Positions 34,818 through 43,417 of a DNA stretch of 64,000 nt are shown one piece after another. The notes under the pieces are model-generated. The model was given only the letters and a program-made list of their open reading frames with translations, was not told the DNA's origin and ran no database searches. Source of the stretch: Ketobacter sp964016105. Lineage in GTDB: Bacteria; Pseudomonadota; Gammaproteobacteria; Pseudomonadales; Ketobacteraceae. The position numbers and the translations under genes are program-made. Position 1 is the first letter of the stretch, and the number at the start of each line of letters is the position of its first letter. Location: positions 496,001-560,000 of the forward strand of contig CAXHEX010000001.1 of assembly GCA_964016105.1 (NCBI GenBank), given 5' to 3'.

Positions 34818-35501
34818 CTATTTTTTGGGCTTTTTGCCCCACAGTTTGCCTAGCAAGGATCCTTCCTGGCTGGTTTTGAACGGAAGCAATTTACTGCCAG
34901 TTTCGTCCAGTAATATGCCGTCATTGGCCAGCTTATTCAGAACCGTTTCTATGAGTTCTTTATCCATGGGTAAGGCCGTTACCATTTCATCGTAGGATAC
35001 TGGGCTGGCAGCCATTTGCTGTAGCCACACGGTGAGTTCGGCGGTGACTGGGAATCGAGACAGGTTAGGAGATCCTCCTAGTTTGATATTTTTGCCGCGC
35101 CAGGAAGGTTGAGTCTCTTCAGCATCGGCGTCGCCTTCTTCAGGGGAAGCGTCTGCTTCGACGGCCGGGGGTGGTGAGGATTTAGTGATGGGGTTTTGTT
35201 TGATTTGATCAACAATCTGATCGAGAAGTCGTATCAGTTTTGCCCCTCGCATAGGGGCGGGTAGAAGATGATGATTTTTTTTATTGCACTGCAGCGGGAG
35301 GTTGTTGTCAACGAACACTATGTGGGGGGAAGATCGCTCTGCCAGATCCGCCAGAGATGTGCTGTCGTTTGGAATAACCACCCAGACGTCGGCTTCATCA
35401 ATGGTGGTGACCCAATCCCAGCTTTCGGATTGCACGGTGAGAGATGACTTTACTACGGTGGCCCACCGAGATTCCAGATCACCACCAATATGATATTTCA
35501 T
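34818..35501 (-). CDS. Uncharacterised two-part protein, 227 aa
   Basis: Not recognised. Residues 1-105 look like an alpha/beta domain, perhaps a degenerate receiver (VWVVIPND near 40 and PHIVFVDNNLPL near 60-72, without a clear phospho-acceptor set). An acidic, proline-rich linker follows (about 108-130). The C-terminal part (SYDEMVTALPMDKELIETVLNKL, given in parts: SYDEMVTALPMDKELIE then TVLNKLANDGILLD) resembles a winged helix. The gene lies between the c-haem chemoreceptor and the cytochrome b gene on the same strand. Confidence 0.65.
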   Translation of the reverse strand: MKYHIGGDLESRWATVVKSSLTVQSESWDWVTTIDEADVWVVIPNDSTSLADLAERSSPHIVFVDNNLPLQCNKKNHHLLPAPMRGAKLIRLLDQIVDQIKQNPITKSSPPPAVEADASPEEGDADAEETQPSWRGKNIKLGGSPNLSRFPVTAELTVWLQQMAASPVSYDEMVTALPMDKELIETVLNKLANDGILLDETGSKLLPFKTSQEGSLLGKLWGKKPKK

Positions 35502-35569
35502 GCACTTACTTCGTTACATAAATATGCGTATTTATCGAATTCACTTCAAATTGAGTTTGAAGTTGTTCG

Positions 35570-36295
35570 CTATTCTTTGAACATGCGAAACCCACTGATC
35601 ATGGTGCTAATCATGCTCTGGCGTCCCATTATTTCTTCTCTTACCGCAGCGTAAATATGAAGCAGGGTAAAACAAATCATAAACCACATGCCAAAGCGGT
35701 GCCACGTATGTATTTCATGAGAATTGCTAAATAACGGCACTACCCAGCTGGTGAACAAGGTATGGGTGATATGTTCTTCCTGGGCACCTTCGCCATACAT
35801 GGCAAAGCCCGTGACGATCATAAAGAAAGCCATCACCACGAAGCCAAGGAACATGGAAAGTCGAGCTATAGGGTTATGACCAATGTAACGGTTGGGGAAT
35901 TCTCTGATGAAGGCGTACCACTTGAGCATGGAAAACAGTTCTTTCCAATACAGGGGGGTTAAGATGGGAACCGAAAATATTTCCCGTGCGTGGTAGTTAC
36001 CCACCAATGCCCAATAGATCCTACCCAGAAAACCGATAGCAAAGATATATGCCGATGCAAAATGAATAAACCGGATATAGCCAAATAGATAGTGTTCGGA
36101 GGCCTCTCCAGTTATGGAGGGCGGCGGTGATCCAATTAAATATCCAGTCACGCATAATGCGCAAAAGGCGAAGAAGTTAATCCAATGCCAGATTCGAATG
36201 GGAGCTTCATAGACGTAAATGGAGGTAAGGGTGGGAGCAGTTTTGGTAACTTGAGATGCGACACCGGTGGCGCGGTCACTATCTTGTTCAGCCAT
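35570..36295 (-). CDS. Orphan hydrogenase-type cytochrome b (HyaC/HupC family)
   Basis: A 241-residue di-haem cytochrome b with about four membrane helices. The family signatures YVYEAPIRIWHWINF, GYIRFIHFASAY, GRIYWALVGNYHAREIF and TWHRFGMWFMI are visible and supply the haem histidines. This type carries electrons from the periplasmic [NiFe] hydrogenase to quinone, but no hydrogenase or maturation gene is nearby, so its electron donor is unknown. It precedes the unknown protein and the c-haem chemoreceptor in the same direction. Confidence 0.88.
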   Translation of the reverse strand: MAEQDSDRATGVASQVTKTAPTLTSIYVYEAPIRIWHWINFFAFCALCVTGYLIGSPPPSITGEASEHYLFGYIRFIHFASAYIFAIGFLGRIYWALVGNYHAREIFSVPILTPLYWKELFSMLKWYAFIREFPNRYIGHNPIARLSMFLGFVVMAFFMIVTGFAMYGEGAQEEHITHTLFTSWVVPLFSNSHEIHTWHRFGMWFMICFTLLHIYAAVREEIMGRQSMISTMISGFRMFKE

Positions 36296-36449
36296 TGGCG
36301 ATTACTCTTGTTTATTATAATGGACAAAAACAATAGGCCACGATAATTACTACTGGATAACATGGCAGTGTAAACTTTAATCCTTGCAAAAAATGCGCCT
36401 AATTGGCTTTGTCATATAATTCAACGAGTTGCAAAAACCGGAGACTAGA

Positions 36450-37583
36450 ATGCAGAAACAGAGTTATCACTCATATAAGCGATGTGTAATCAAAGCTTCC
36501 AGTATGGTGTGGGTATTCTCTGTCATAATCTCAACCTGCGCACTTGCTGCCCAATCCCAGGTAGCCAACGCTCCCCCTTGGCTTCAGGTTGTGCGGGCCA
36601 GCCCATATTGGGTAAGCAAAGGCGCGTTTTCCAATCTGAAAACCATTCGCCGCTGGGTGTTGAATGGTGAATCTTTCTGTGAGAAGAAATCCCGTCACAT
36701 TCTATTTGATAAGCGGGCGACGTTTTTGGGGTATGTCAATGATGCTGATAGTGCTGAATTGACCCAGGCAAAACTCAATCAGCAGCGTAAAGAGCTGGCC
36801 CAGAATCAACGGGTAGCTGTCTGGATGAAAGGGGAGCTGGGCTCAGCAGGTTATCCTTTCGCGCTCAGTTGCGACCAGCCCGATGCACAGTTGGCGGTAT
36901 CCCTCGACCGTTATTTTGGTGAGGATAAAAGCGCTAAACTTTGGGGCAGCTGGGATGGCATGCGTGTTGGTGATGCTGATCATCTTGTGTCTTTGCACGA
37001 TGCCATTGCCATCGTCTATGGGCACCGTGTCAAGCAGGGAAGGATCAGCTTGCCGCCTTCCATTCTGGCAACCCTTGCTGGTAAGACTCTGATTGAAAGC
37101 GGGGGCCAGAAAAGCGCGCACTCAGCTGCGGATGCGCGGGGGATTATGCAGCTTTCCAGAGCGGCACTTCACGATTGCGAGTTGTCCGAAAAGTTTCACT
37201 TTCACCGTATGGCACAGATTGATTGTGCTCTGCGGTTAATGGATCAAAATCATCGTAATTTAAAACCGGTGTACGACCGGGTGTTTGGTCATTTACCCGA
37301 AACAAAATCTGATCGGCTTTATTCTTTATTACTGGTTCAGGCATACCATGGAGGCGTCGGTCGAGTAACACGAATAATCAGTGACCCGGGTCTAGATCAG
37401 GCGGCACGATATTTTGCTAAAAATCAACATCAGTTCAGCGCGGGAGACATTGCATTGGGATTGGTATTTCACAATCTGGGTAGAGAGCAATTGGGCTTTG
37501 CTTCTCTTTACTATGTGGCCGATATTGACGTGGCTACTGAGCGTGTTTGTACAATCGAAGCCGATATACCCGGTTGCAATTGA
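36450..37583 (+). CDS. Lytic murein transglycosylase-like secreted protein
   Basis: A 377-residue secreted protein with an SLT-like lysozyme fold. The ATG at 36,450 follows GGAG, and the signal peptide ends near CALAA. The catalytic Glu lies in KTLIESGGQK, followed by SAADARGIMQLS (the GLMQ-type motif) and AYHGGVGRV (the usual AYNAG-x-x-RV motif, with N to H and A to G changes). The region before it (about 30-190) is not recognised. It probably cleaves peptidoglycan. It diverges from the cytochrome b gene. Confidence 0.75.
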   Translation: MQKQSYHSYKRCVIKASSMVWVFSVIISTCALAAQSQVANAPPWLQVVRASPYWVSKGAFSNLKTIRRWVLNGESFCEKKSRHILFDKRATFLGYVNDADSAELTQAKLNQQRKELAQNQRVAVWMKGELGSAGYPFALSCDQPDAQLAVSLDRYFGEDKSAKLWGSWDGMRVGDADHLVSLHDAIAIVYGHRVKQGRISLPPSILATLAGKTLIESGGQKSAHSAADARGIMQLSRAALHDCELSEKFHFHRMAQIDCALRLMDQNHRNLKPVYDRVFGHLPETKSDRLYSLLLVQAYHGGVGRVTRIISDPGLDQAARYFAKNQHQFSAGDIALGLVFHNLGREQLGFASLYYVADIDVATERVCTIEADIPGCN

Positions 37584-37605
37584 GCCACTTGAAACGGCCT
37601 TGTAC

Positions 37606-38934
37606 CTAGAAAAATAAATAAAGCAGACTGGTTATTACCGTAATACACATTAAATTCAACACCAATCCAACACGAATCATGGTATTGCCCGGGATGAGTC
37701 CGGTTCCGTGCACCAAGGCATTAGGCGGCGTGGCCACCGGCAACATGAATGCGCAGGAAGCTGTAATGCCCACTGCCAACGCTGCCTGTTGATTGCTAAG
37801 CAGTTCTACAGGGAGCGTAATGAATATAGGTACCAATAGAGCCGTGGTTGCGGTGTTGCTGGTAAGTTCAGTGAGAAACACCACGAAGCAGACTAGAACT
37901 AAAATTACCACCAGGGTTGCCTGACCTGCCACGAATTGGCTCAGTACGGTACCCAAATAGACGCTGGCCCCTGATGATTTCAGAATGCTGCCAAGGGCAA
38001 GTCCACCACCAAATAACAAGAGTACGCCCCAGTCTGTGTGGGTTTGAATTTGCTTCCAGCTGACTACCTGGGTAAACATGAGCAGCACCAAAGTTGTTAA
38101 AGCCACCCAGGTATCAAACCGAGCAATATCAAGCCAACCACTTAACGGTTTGCTAAAAACCCACCCGAAAACTGTGAATAGAAAAATGGCCACTAAAAGT
38201 CGGCGCGGAGTGTTCCAATCAAATTGAAAACTCTCCAGTTTTACTGAGGCATCACCAAATTGCGGTCGTAATAAGCGCCAGAGCACCAGCATCATTAATG
38301 GCCACAATAGTAAAAAAGAGGGCCCACCAACAGCCAGCCAATCAGCAAACCCCATACCTAGAGCACCGGCGGTGATTCCATTGGGTGCACTACCCACCAG
38401 GGTAGCAATTCCCCCCACATTGGCAGAGTAGGCGATACCCAGTAAACAGGTTATTTTACTGGCCCGGCTCAAACCGGGTTTTTGATCTATTAGCCCCAAA
38501 ATCAATGGCAGCATAAGGGCCGTGGTCGCCATATTGCTGATCCACATGGACAGCAACGATGCGGCTAAACAAAGCAAAATAACCGCGCGTTGTAGTTGTC
38601 CTTGTGTAAATAACAAGATTTTGTGCGCCAGGTAGAGGTCAAGCTTTTGTACATGCATGGCCGCAGCAAGACCGTAGCCACCTAAAAATATATAGATGAT
38701 TGGGTGAGCAAAACTGGTCAGTGATTCCTGTACCGAAGCTAATCCCAACAATGCCGCCAGCACGGGGATCAGTAGTGCCGTGGCCGTGACGTGAATGATT
38801 TCCGATAACCATAACACTGCGGCAATCCAAAGAATGGTTAACGCCATTACCACCTGCTGTTCCGCTTGAATCAGCGTGTTGATCCCAATTGCGCCTACCA
38901 GTAACACGCCCAGGACAATAAACAGTTTTCGCAT
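37606..38934 (-). CDS. SLC13/DASS-family anion symporter
   Basis: A Na+-coupled dicarboxylate/anion transporter of 442 residues with 11-12 membrane helices. It carries two SNT motifs (SNMATTALMLP and SNTATTALLVP) and the inverted-repeat architecture of the DASS family, with the ATPPNALVHGTG segment near the C-terminus. Substrates in the family include succinate, malate, citrate and sulfate; the sequence does not decide. It stands alone, convergent with the transglycosylase-like gene. Confidence 0.88.
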   Translation of the reverse strand: MRKLFIVLGVLLVGAIGINTLIQAEQQVVMALTILWIAAVLWLSEIIHVTATALLIPVLAALLGLASVQESLTSFAHPIIYIFLGGYGLAAAMHVQKLDLYLAHKILLFTQGQLQRAVILLCLAASLLSMWISNMATTALMLPLILGLIDQKPGLSRASKITCLLGIAYSANVGGIATLVGSAPNGITAGALGMGFADWLAVGGPSFLLLWPLMMLVLWRLLRPQFGDASVKLESFQFDWNTPRRLLVAIFLFTVFGWVFSKPLSGWLDIARFDTWVALTTLVLLMFTQVVSWKQIQTHTDWGVLLLFGGGLALGSILKSSGASVYLGTVLSQFVAGQATLVVILVLVCFVVFLTELTSNTATTALLVPIFITLPVELLSNQQAALAVGITASCAFMLPVATPPNALVHGTGLIPGNTMIRVGLVLNLMCITVITSLLYLFF

Positions 38935-39169
38935 CTTTTAGTTCTTATCTTTTATTTGGTTAGTGGCCGATTGAGCCTGCTTGGTTTTATACCAGTCTAT
39001 TGCCAGTAATAACACCGAAACAAACCTTTATTGGGGGTAAAACTCATTGCACCCGATCAAGATTCAGTTGTCGTGATTATTTTTCGAAATGCCTGCAACT
39101 ATTGTTTGGCTCTTGCGTATATCTATTTGCACATTCAATACATCACTTTAATTTATTCAGGAGCTACAT

Positions 39170-39457
39170 ATGAAAACTTTATTATCTTTAACCAAAATCA
39201 GTTCTTGCGCCCTTATCATGGCTTGTCTATCCACAGCTCATGCGGAGATCGCGCCTCGTATGGGTCAAGATTCAACAGACGTTGGCCATCAGAACAGTCA
39301 TATCCAGGTAACCCACGCAGTATCAGAAAAAATTGCACCGCGAATGGGCGTTAGCTCAGCTCATATAGCGACCAAACCCATGGGAGCTCAGTCTGATTTT
39401 CTGGCAACGGTGGCGCCTCGTATGAAGGCTCGCTCATTCCTTAAGGACGCCATTTAA
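39170..39457 (+). CDS. Small secreted protein with APRM repeats
   Basis: A 95-residue protein. AGGAG precedes the ATG, and the signal peptide ends near STAHAE. The mature part of about 70 residues has three copies of an APRM motif (EIAPRMG, KIAPRMG, TVAPRMK), spaced about 30-40 residues apart, and no cysteine. I do not recognise the family. A candidate hairpin lies about 65 bases after the stop. No neighbour suggests a function. Confidence 0.7.
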   Translation: MKTLLSLTKISSCALIMACLSTAHAEIAPRMGQDSTDVGHQNSHIQVTHAVSEKIAPRMGVSSAHIATKPMGAQSDFLATVAPRMKARSFLKDAI

Positions 39458-39522
39458 TTAGACCCAACCCGGTTAGTGCACGCCATCATGGAGAGCCTGA
39501 TACCCATGATAAAAACGTAAAA

Positions 39523-39548
39523 GCGCCTTGGAATTATATCTAAGGCGC
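39523..39548. terminator. Weak hairpin between the APRM and rubrerythrin-like genes
   Basis: GCGCCTT pairs with AAGGCGC around a 12-base loop. On the plus strand the following bases (ATTCTC) are poor in Ts; on the minus strand the tract TTTTACGTTTTT is better. It may end transcription of the small APRM gene. Confidence 0.35.
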
Positions 39549-39671
39549 ATTCTCACCATTGCCACCAACTAAAAGTTTCTCTAAAGTCTGAACTGTTGGA
39601 CGCATTGTCATCTAGAGCCACCTGACTGAAGTCTTGAACAAAAAATGATCACTAATCGATGGAGTAATCAG

Positions 39672-40235
39672 ATGAGTAAGCCAGAAATTACAGAAGCGAT
39701 GATCTTTGAGTGCTTTGCTGCGGCAGACCAAAACGATGATATGGCTAAAACAGCGGAGTCGTTCGTGGACGTAGAGGAATATGAAAACCAGATTATGTAC
39801 CCGGAATTTGCGCGCTGGGCCGCCAAAGCCGGGCATCCAGAGTTGGCCACATTGTTCCGTAAAGTTGCCGGAGAAGAAAAATTACACGCTGTCTGGCTGC
39901 GTGAACTCTATGGTGAAATTGGAACCCCTGCACGGGGTGAAGATACCCAGCGAGCCATTGACGCACTTGAGACCATTCAAGCCAATTGTGATGCACTCAT
40001 AAAGCTTGATCCCAATGGTGTGGTGGAGAAAGCGTTGCAGGTAGCCATTATGGTGGAAGCCAGAGAATACAAAGACATTTACCCTGGGTTCCGTGATCAG
40101 GCCCTGGAGCAGGGCGACATCAAAACCGCGGAAGTGTATCAAAAGGTAATCGACTCAGAGCATCAGCATGCGCAATGGTTCGAAGCCGCGTTAGAAAAAT
40201 TTAGAGCGGGGCAGTCCCAGGTCGCAATGGCCTAA
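39672..40235 (+). CDS. Rubrerythrin-like di-iron protein
   Basis: A 187-residue four-helix-bundle protein of the rubrerythrin group without the C-terminal rubredoxin domain. Two similar halves carry the metal residues: EEYENQIMYPEFARWA with GEEKLHAVW, and VEAREYKDIYPGF with SEHQHAQWF. Such proteins reduce peroxide or handle oxidative stress. I chose the ATG at 39,672 because GGAG lies eight bases upstream; a start at 39,645 lacks one. It is followed eight bases later by a UbiA-family gene. Confidence 0.85.
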   Translation: MSKPEITEAMIFECFAAADQNDDMAKTAESFVDVEEYENQIMYPEFARWAAKAGHPELATLFRKVAGEEKLHAVWLRELYGEIGTPARGEDTQRAIDALETIQANCDALIKLDPNGVVEKALQVAIMVEAREYKDIYPGFRDQALEQGDIKTAEVYQKVIDSEHQHAQWFEAALEKFRAGQSQVAMA

Positions 40236-40243
40236 CATCACTT

Positions 40244-41113
40244 TTGGATCCATCCTTAGTTTCAGAATTCAGTTCCAGTAAATGGTGGCAGGCGCTAAAT
40301 CCTGCCATCTACTTGGTGTCTGTGCTTCCAGGTGTAGCGGTTTGGCTGTTGAGCCCCAGCATCATCGATCTGACTGCGCTTGTGTGGGCCACCCTGGCGG
40401 TGGTTCTGTTACAGCATTCGGTTAATTTGCTGAATGATGTGAAAGATTGGCAATTGGGGGCGGACACTCACAAATTTGATTCTTGGGTACGCATTCATAG
40501 TGGTGGTGAAGCCCATGCTTTTTGGCATGGAGTGATCAGCGGTGTTATGGGGGCGACACTGGGGCTGACAACCCTTGCGATTAACGATCGGCTATGGATC
40601 GTTTCTTTTGCCTTGCCTTTAGTGCTTTTGGGTATGCTCTACAATGCAGGCAACAAACCCCTTTCTTATACCCCGTGGGGGGAATGGGTCACCGGCATAT
40701 GTTATGGCCCCGGTGTATTTGGTGGGTTGTGGTTTGTCTCTGGGCAGCCCGTCAGTGGGATTGCGGTTGCAGGCATGTTGGCATTTGCTGCATTTTCCAC
40801 GGCACTGCTATTTTCCCATCAGCCGCCGCAAATTGAAACCGACCGTTCGGCAGGTAAGCTGTCATTCGCTGTTCGGCACGGCGCAGTTACCACCTACAAA
40901 ACCGCGTTCTTGCTATATTGTGTATCTTTAATCCTGGTTGGCTGTGTGTTGTGGTGGAGTGGCCACGCCCATGGGGCTTCGCTATGGTCTCCCATTCTGT
41001 TCTCTGTAGGCAGTGCGGTGGTGCTGTTGTGGATAGGGCGAATGGGTCCAAACCCCAAGCGGATTATGCTTTCCGCTGCGCTGGTCTATTTAATATCCGG
41101 ATTAGCTCACTGA
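40244..41113 (+). CDS. UbiA-family prenyltransferase
   Basis: An integral membrane protein of 289 residues with about nine helices. The first metal/diphosphate motif is in NLLNDVKDWQLGAD, a modified form of NDxxDxxxD, and the second is QIETDRSAGKLS. The MenA-like group fits best, but the product (a quinone, or another prenylated compound) cannot be told. The start is a TTG at 40,244 with no strong ribosome-binding site. Its last 12 bases overlap the convergent histidine kinase gene. Confidence 0.8.
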   Translation: MDPSLVSEFSSSKWWQALNPAIYLVSVLPGVAVWLLSPSIIDLTALVWATLAVVLLQHSVNLLNDVKDWQLGADTHKFDSWVRIHSGGEAHAFWHGVISGVMGATLGLTTLAINDRLWIVSFALPLVLLGMLYNAGNKPLSYTPWGEWVTGICYGPGVFGGLWFVSGQPVSGIAVAGMLAFAAFSTALLFSHQPPQIETDRSAGKLSFAVRHGAVTTYKTAFLLYCVSLILVGCVLWWSGHAHGASLWSPILFSVGSAVVLLWIGRMGPNPKRIMLSAALVYLISGLAH

Positions 41114-43408
41114 GGTGTCATCGGTTTTACGCCCGATAGGCAGCCAAACCGTAAAGGTCGATCCCTGGTGGAGTTCACTTTGAACACTAATCTCGCCCTG
41201 GTGGAGATCCACTAACTCCTGTACCAAAGCCAATCCCAGTCCTGTACCAATATTTTGAGTATCAATGTTATTACCCAATTGCTCAAAGCGGTGGAATAAT
41301 TTGGGAATATCTGCTTGCGCAATGCCGCAGCCCGTATCTTTAATGATAAAGCATAAGCCTTCGATACTATTCTTGGTTTTCATTTCAAATTCTATGCTGA
41401 CAGTTCCTTGTTGTGTGAATTTGATGCCGTTGCCCACCAGATTCATTATTATTTGGATTAAGCGTTTGCGGTCTGCCGCTATACAGTCGATAGGTGGAAT
41501 TTGCGCTTCCAAGTTCAAATTTCTGAGTTCAGCCAGTGGTGATAGGGCGCGCACCACTTCTTCACATACCTGTCTGGGGTCTACAGCTTCTTTTTCAATG
41601 CTAAGCTTGCCTGCTTCCAGCTTTGATAAATCAAGAATGTCGTTAATCAAGGACAGCAGGTGCCTGCCGTTTGATTCGATGATGGTGAGTGATTCGATCA
41701 CTCGTTTGTACTCACTTCCTTTAAGAGATTTTAGCGATCGTACACTAAAACCGATTATTGAGTTCAGCGGCGTACGTAATTCATGGGACATATTGGCTAG
41801 AAAGTTGTTCTTGATCCGATTGGCTTTTTCAGCTTGATTCAATGCGCTTCGTAATGCTTGAGTCTTATGGCCTACCTCATTTTCAATTGCGGTTTTTTGG
41901 CTAAGCAGCATCAACACAAACAAACCAAACATGGCGACGATAAAGAAGCCTGCGATCAATACCACCCAGACACTGATACCCTGGTTGTATTTGATAAAGG
42001 CACTATTGGCGGAATAGTGAAGTTGCCAAACCCTTCCCCCTAGATAGAGGTGGTGGGTTTCGGACATGTGCGATCCCTCAATGTTATTTTGATGAATCAC
42101 GATGGCCTTGTTTGGATCGGTGATATCGGTAACAGTCACCGATATATGTTTTAAGTCAGAGCTATCGATGGTGGTGTCAAATATTTCCCCAACACGGAAT
42201 ACATTGGAAATTAAACTTTGAATCTCGCCATCGATAACAACTGGGGTGAGCAGAAGAAAAGACTGACTGCTATTTATATCTTGTACCAGTTTAATGGGTT
42301 CGGTAGCGGTGACTTTTCCTGATTTAATGGCCGTTGTCACGGCTCGTAAGCGGCGAGATTCTGACCCCATATCGTATCCCAGAGCCTTGCGGTTACCATG
42401 AATGGGGTATTGATAGTAAACCGGGTAGTAGGTATTCCGTTGTTCGGCTCTTACCATTTCTCCTTGCTGGTTTCTTTGGCTGAAATAAAAGTTTTGCCGC
42501 ATAAGATTGGACATGGTTTGTTCCAACTGTGCACGCTCCTCATGTTGCACAATGGGAATCCATGAGATGGCTAAGGTGCCTTTGGTCTGTTGATATACAC
42601 GATCTGTAAACAGATTAAATTGCTGGTAACTAATGGGTTTGAATTCTGCAAATAACGATGCAAGAAAATGGGATTGATAGGTGACACGGCTGAACATTTG
42701 CTGCAGAGAGCGCTGAATACCACTTATACGTTCGCTGAAAATCACTTCCAGTTTGTGCTCTTCATCGGCGCGGGTTTGGGCAAAGAGTAAGCTTGCTGTT
42801 ATCACCAACACTAAATATAAGCCAATAAAGTAAATGGCTCGCAACCGGCTGCGCCATTTGGCACCTTTATCCATGGCCAGAATTATCGGTGCTAACGACA
42901 GCAAGCCAATGGTGTCGCCAATCCACCAATGGAGCCAGTTATTCAAATATTCTTGTGTGTCGATAATGCCACTGAACAGCAGGCTGGTGGTGCCCACGCT
43001 GCTGGATAGGGTGCAAGCCACTGGCCCGGCAAGTATGCCAAATAAAAGTGGGTCGTTAATACTTTTGGTGAGGTCTGGGTAGCGTGTAAATCGTAGCACT
43101 AATTGTCTGGCTACCGCGGTTTGTAACGCAGCTCCACAGGCAATGGAGAGGGCAGAAAACCAAACCATGGAAGGCTCAAACAAGCTTGCTCCGGCAAGTT
43201 CCATGTTGATGACGAACGAGCCCAGTCCAATTCCCACGATACTGATGGGGCCCCTTAACAGCACCATCAGTAAGGCAAAGCCCGTGGCGGGCCAAATGGG
43301 GCTGGCGAAACCTGGAGGAATAACAAAAAAGCTGGCCAGGCTACCCAGCAACCAATAGCCCGCAAAGGCTAACACTATGGTTGTGAGGTTTTGCTTGTGC
43401 TTCCTCAT
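41102..43408 (-). CDS. MASE1-CHASE sensor histidine kinase
   Basis: A membrane kinase of 768 residues. A MASE1-type domain of about eight helices (residues about 10-205) is followed by a CHASE domain (about 225-450, ISWIPIVQHEERAQ, YYPVYYQYPI), one more helix (near 475-500), HisKA (NMSHELRTPLNSIIGF) and HATPase (NLVGNGIKFTQ, DTGCGI, GTGLGLALVQEL). There is no receiver domain. The start is 9 bases after xerC, so it is the last gene of the dapF-DUF484-xerC operon, an unusual place for a kinase. Partner and ligand are unknown. Confidence 0.9.
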   Translation of the reverse strand: MRKHKQNLTTIVLAFAGYWLLGSLASFFVIPPGFASPIWPATGFALLMVLLRGPISIVGIGLGSFVINMELAGASLFEPSMVWFSALSIACGAALQTAVARQLVLRFTRYPDLTKSINDPLLFGILAGPVACTLSSSVGTTSLLFSGIIDTQEYLNNWLHWWIGDTIGLLSLAPIILAMDKGAKWRSRLRAIYFIGLYLVLVITASLLFAQTRADEEHKLEVIFSERISGIQRSLQQMFSRVTYQSHFLASLFAEFKPISYQQFNLFTDRVYQQTKGTLAISWIPIVQHEERAQLEQTMSNLMRQNFYFSQRNQQGEMVRAEQRNTYYPVYYQYPIHGNRKALGYDMGSESRRLRAVTTAIKSGKVTATEPIKLVQDINSSQSFLLLTPVVIDGEIQSLISNVFRVGEIFDTTIDSSDLKHISVTVTDITDPNKAIVIHQNNIEGSHMSETHHLYLGGRVWQLHYSANSAFIKYNQGISVWVVLIAGFFIVAMFGLFVLMLLSQKTAIENEVGHKTQALRSALNQAEKANRIKNNFLANMSHELRTPLNSIIGFSVRSLKSLKGSEYKRVIESLTIIESNGRHLLSLINDILDLSKLEAGKLSIEKEAVDPRQVCEEVVRALSPLAELRNLNLEAQIPPIDCIAADRKRLIQIIMNLVGNGIKFTQQGTVSIEFEMKTKNSIEGLCFIIKDTGCGIAQADIPKLFHRFEQLGNNIDTQNIGTGLGLALVQELVDLHQGEISVQSELHQGSTFTVWLPIGRKTDDTSVS

Positions 43409-43417
43409 GGGGGCTGT

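Noticed and set aside
35570..36295. Evidence of an uptake hydrogenase locus
   Set aside because: Only the cytochrome b subunit is present; no large or small subunit, nor maturation genes, are on either side.
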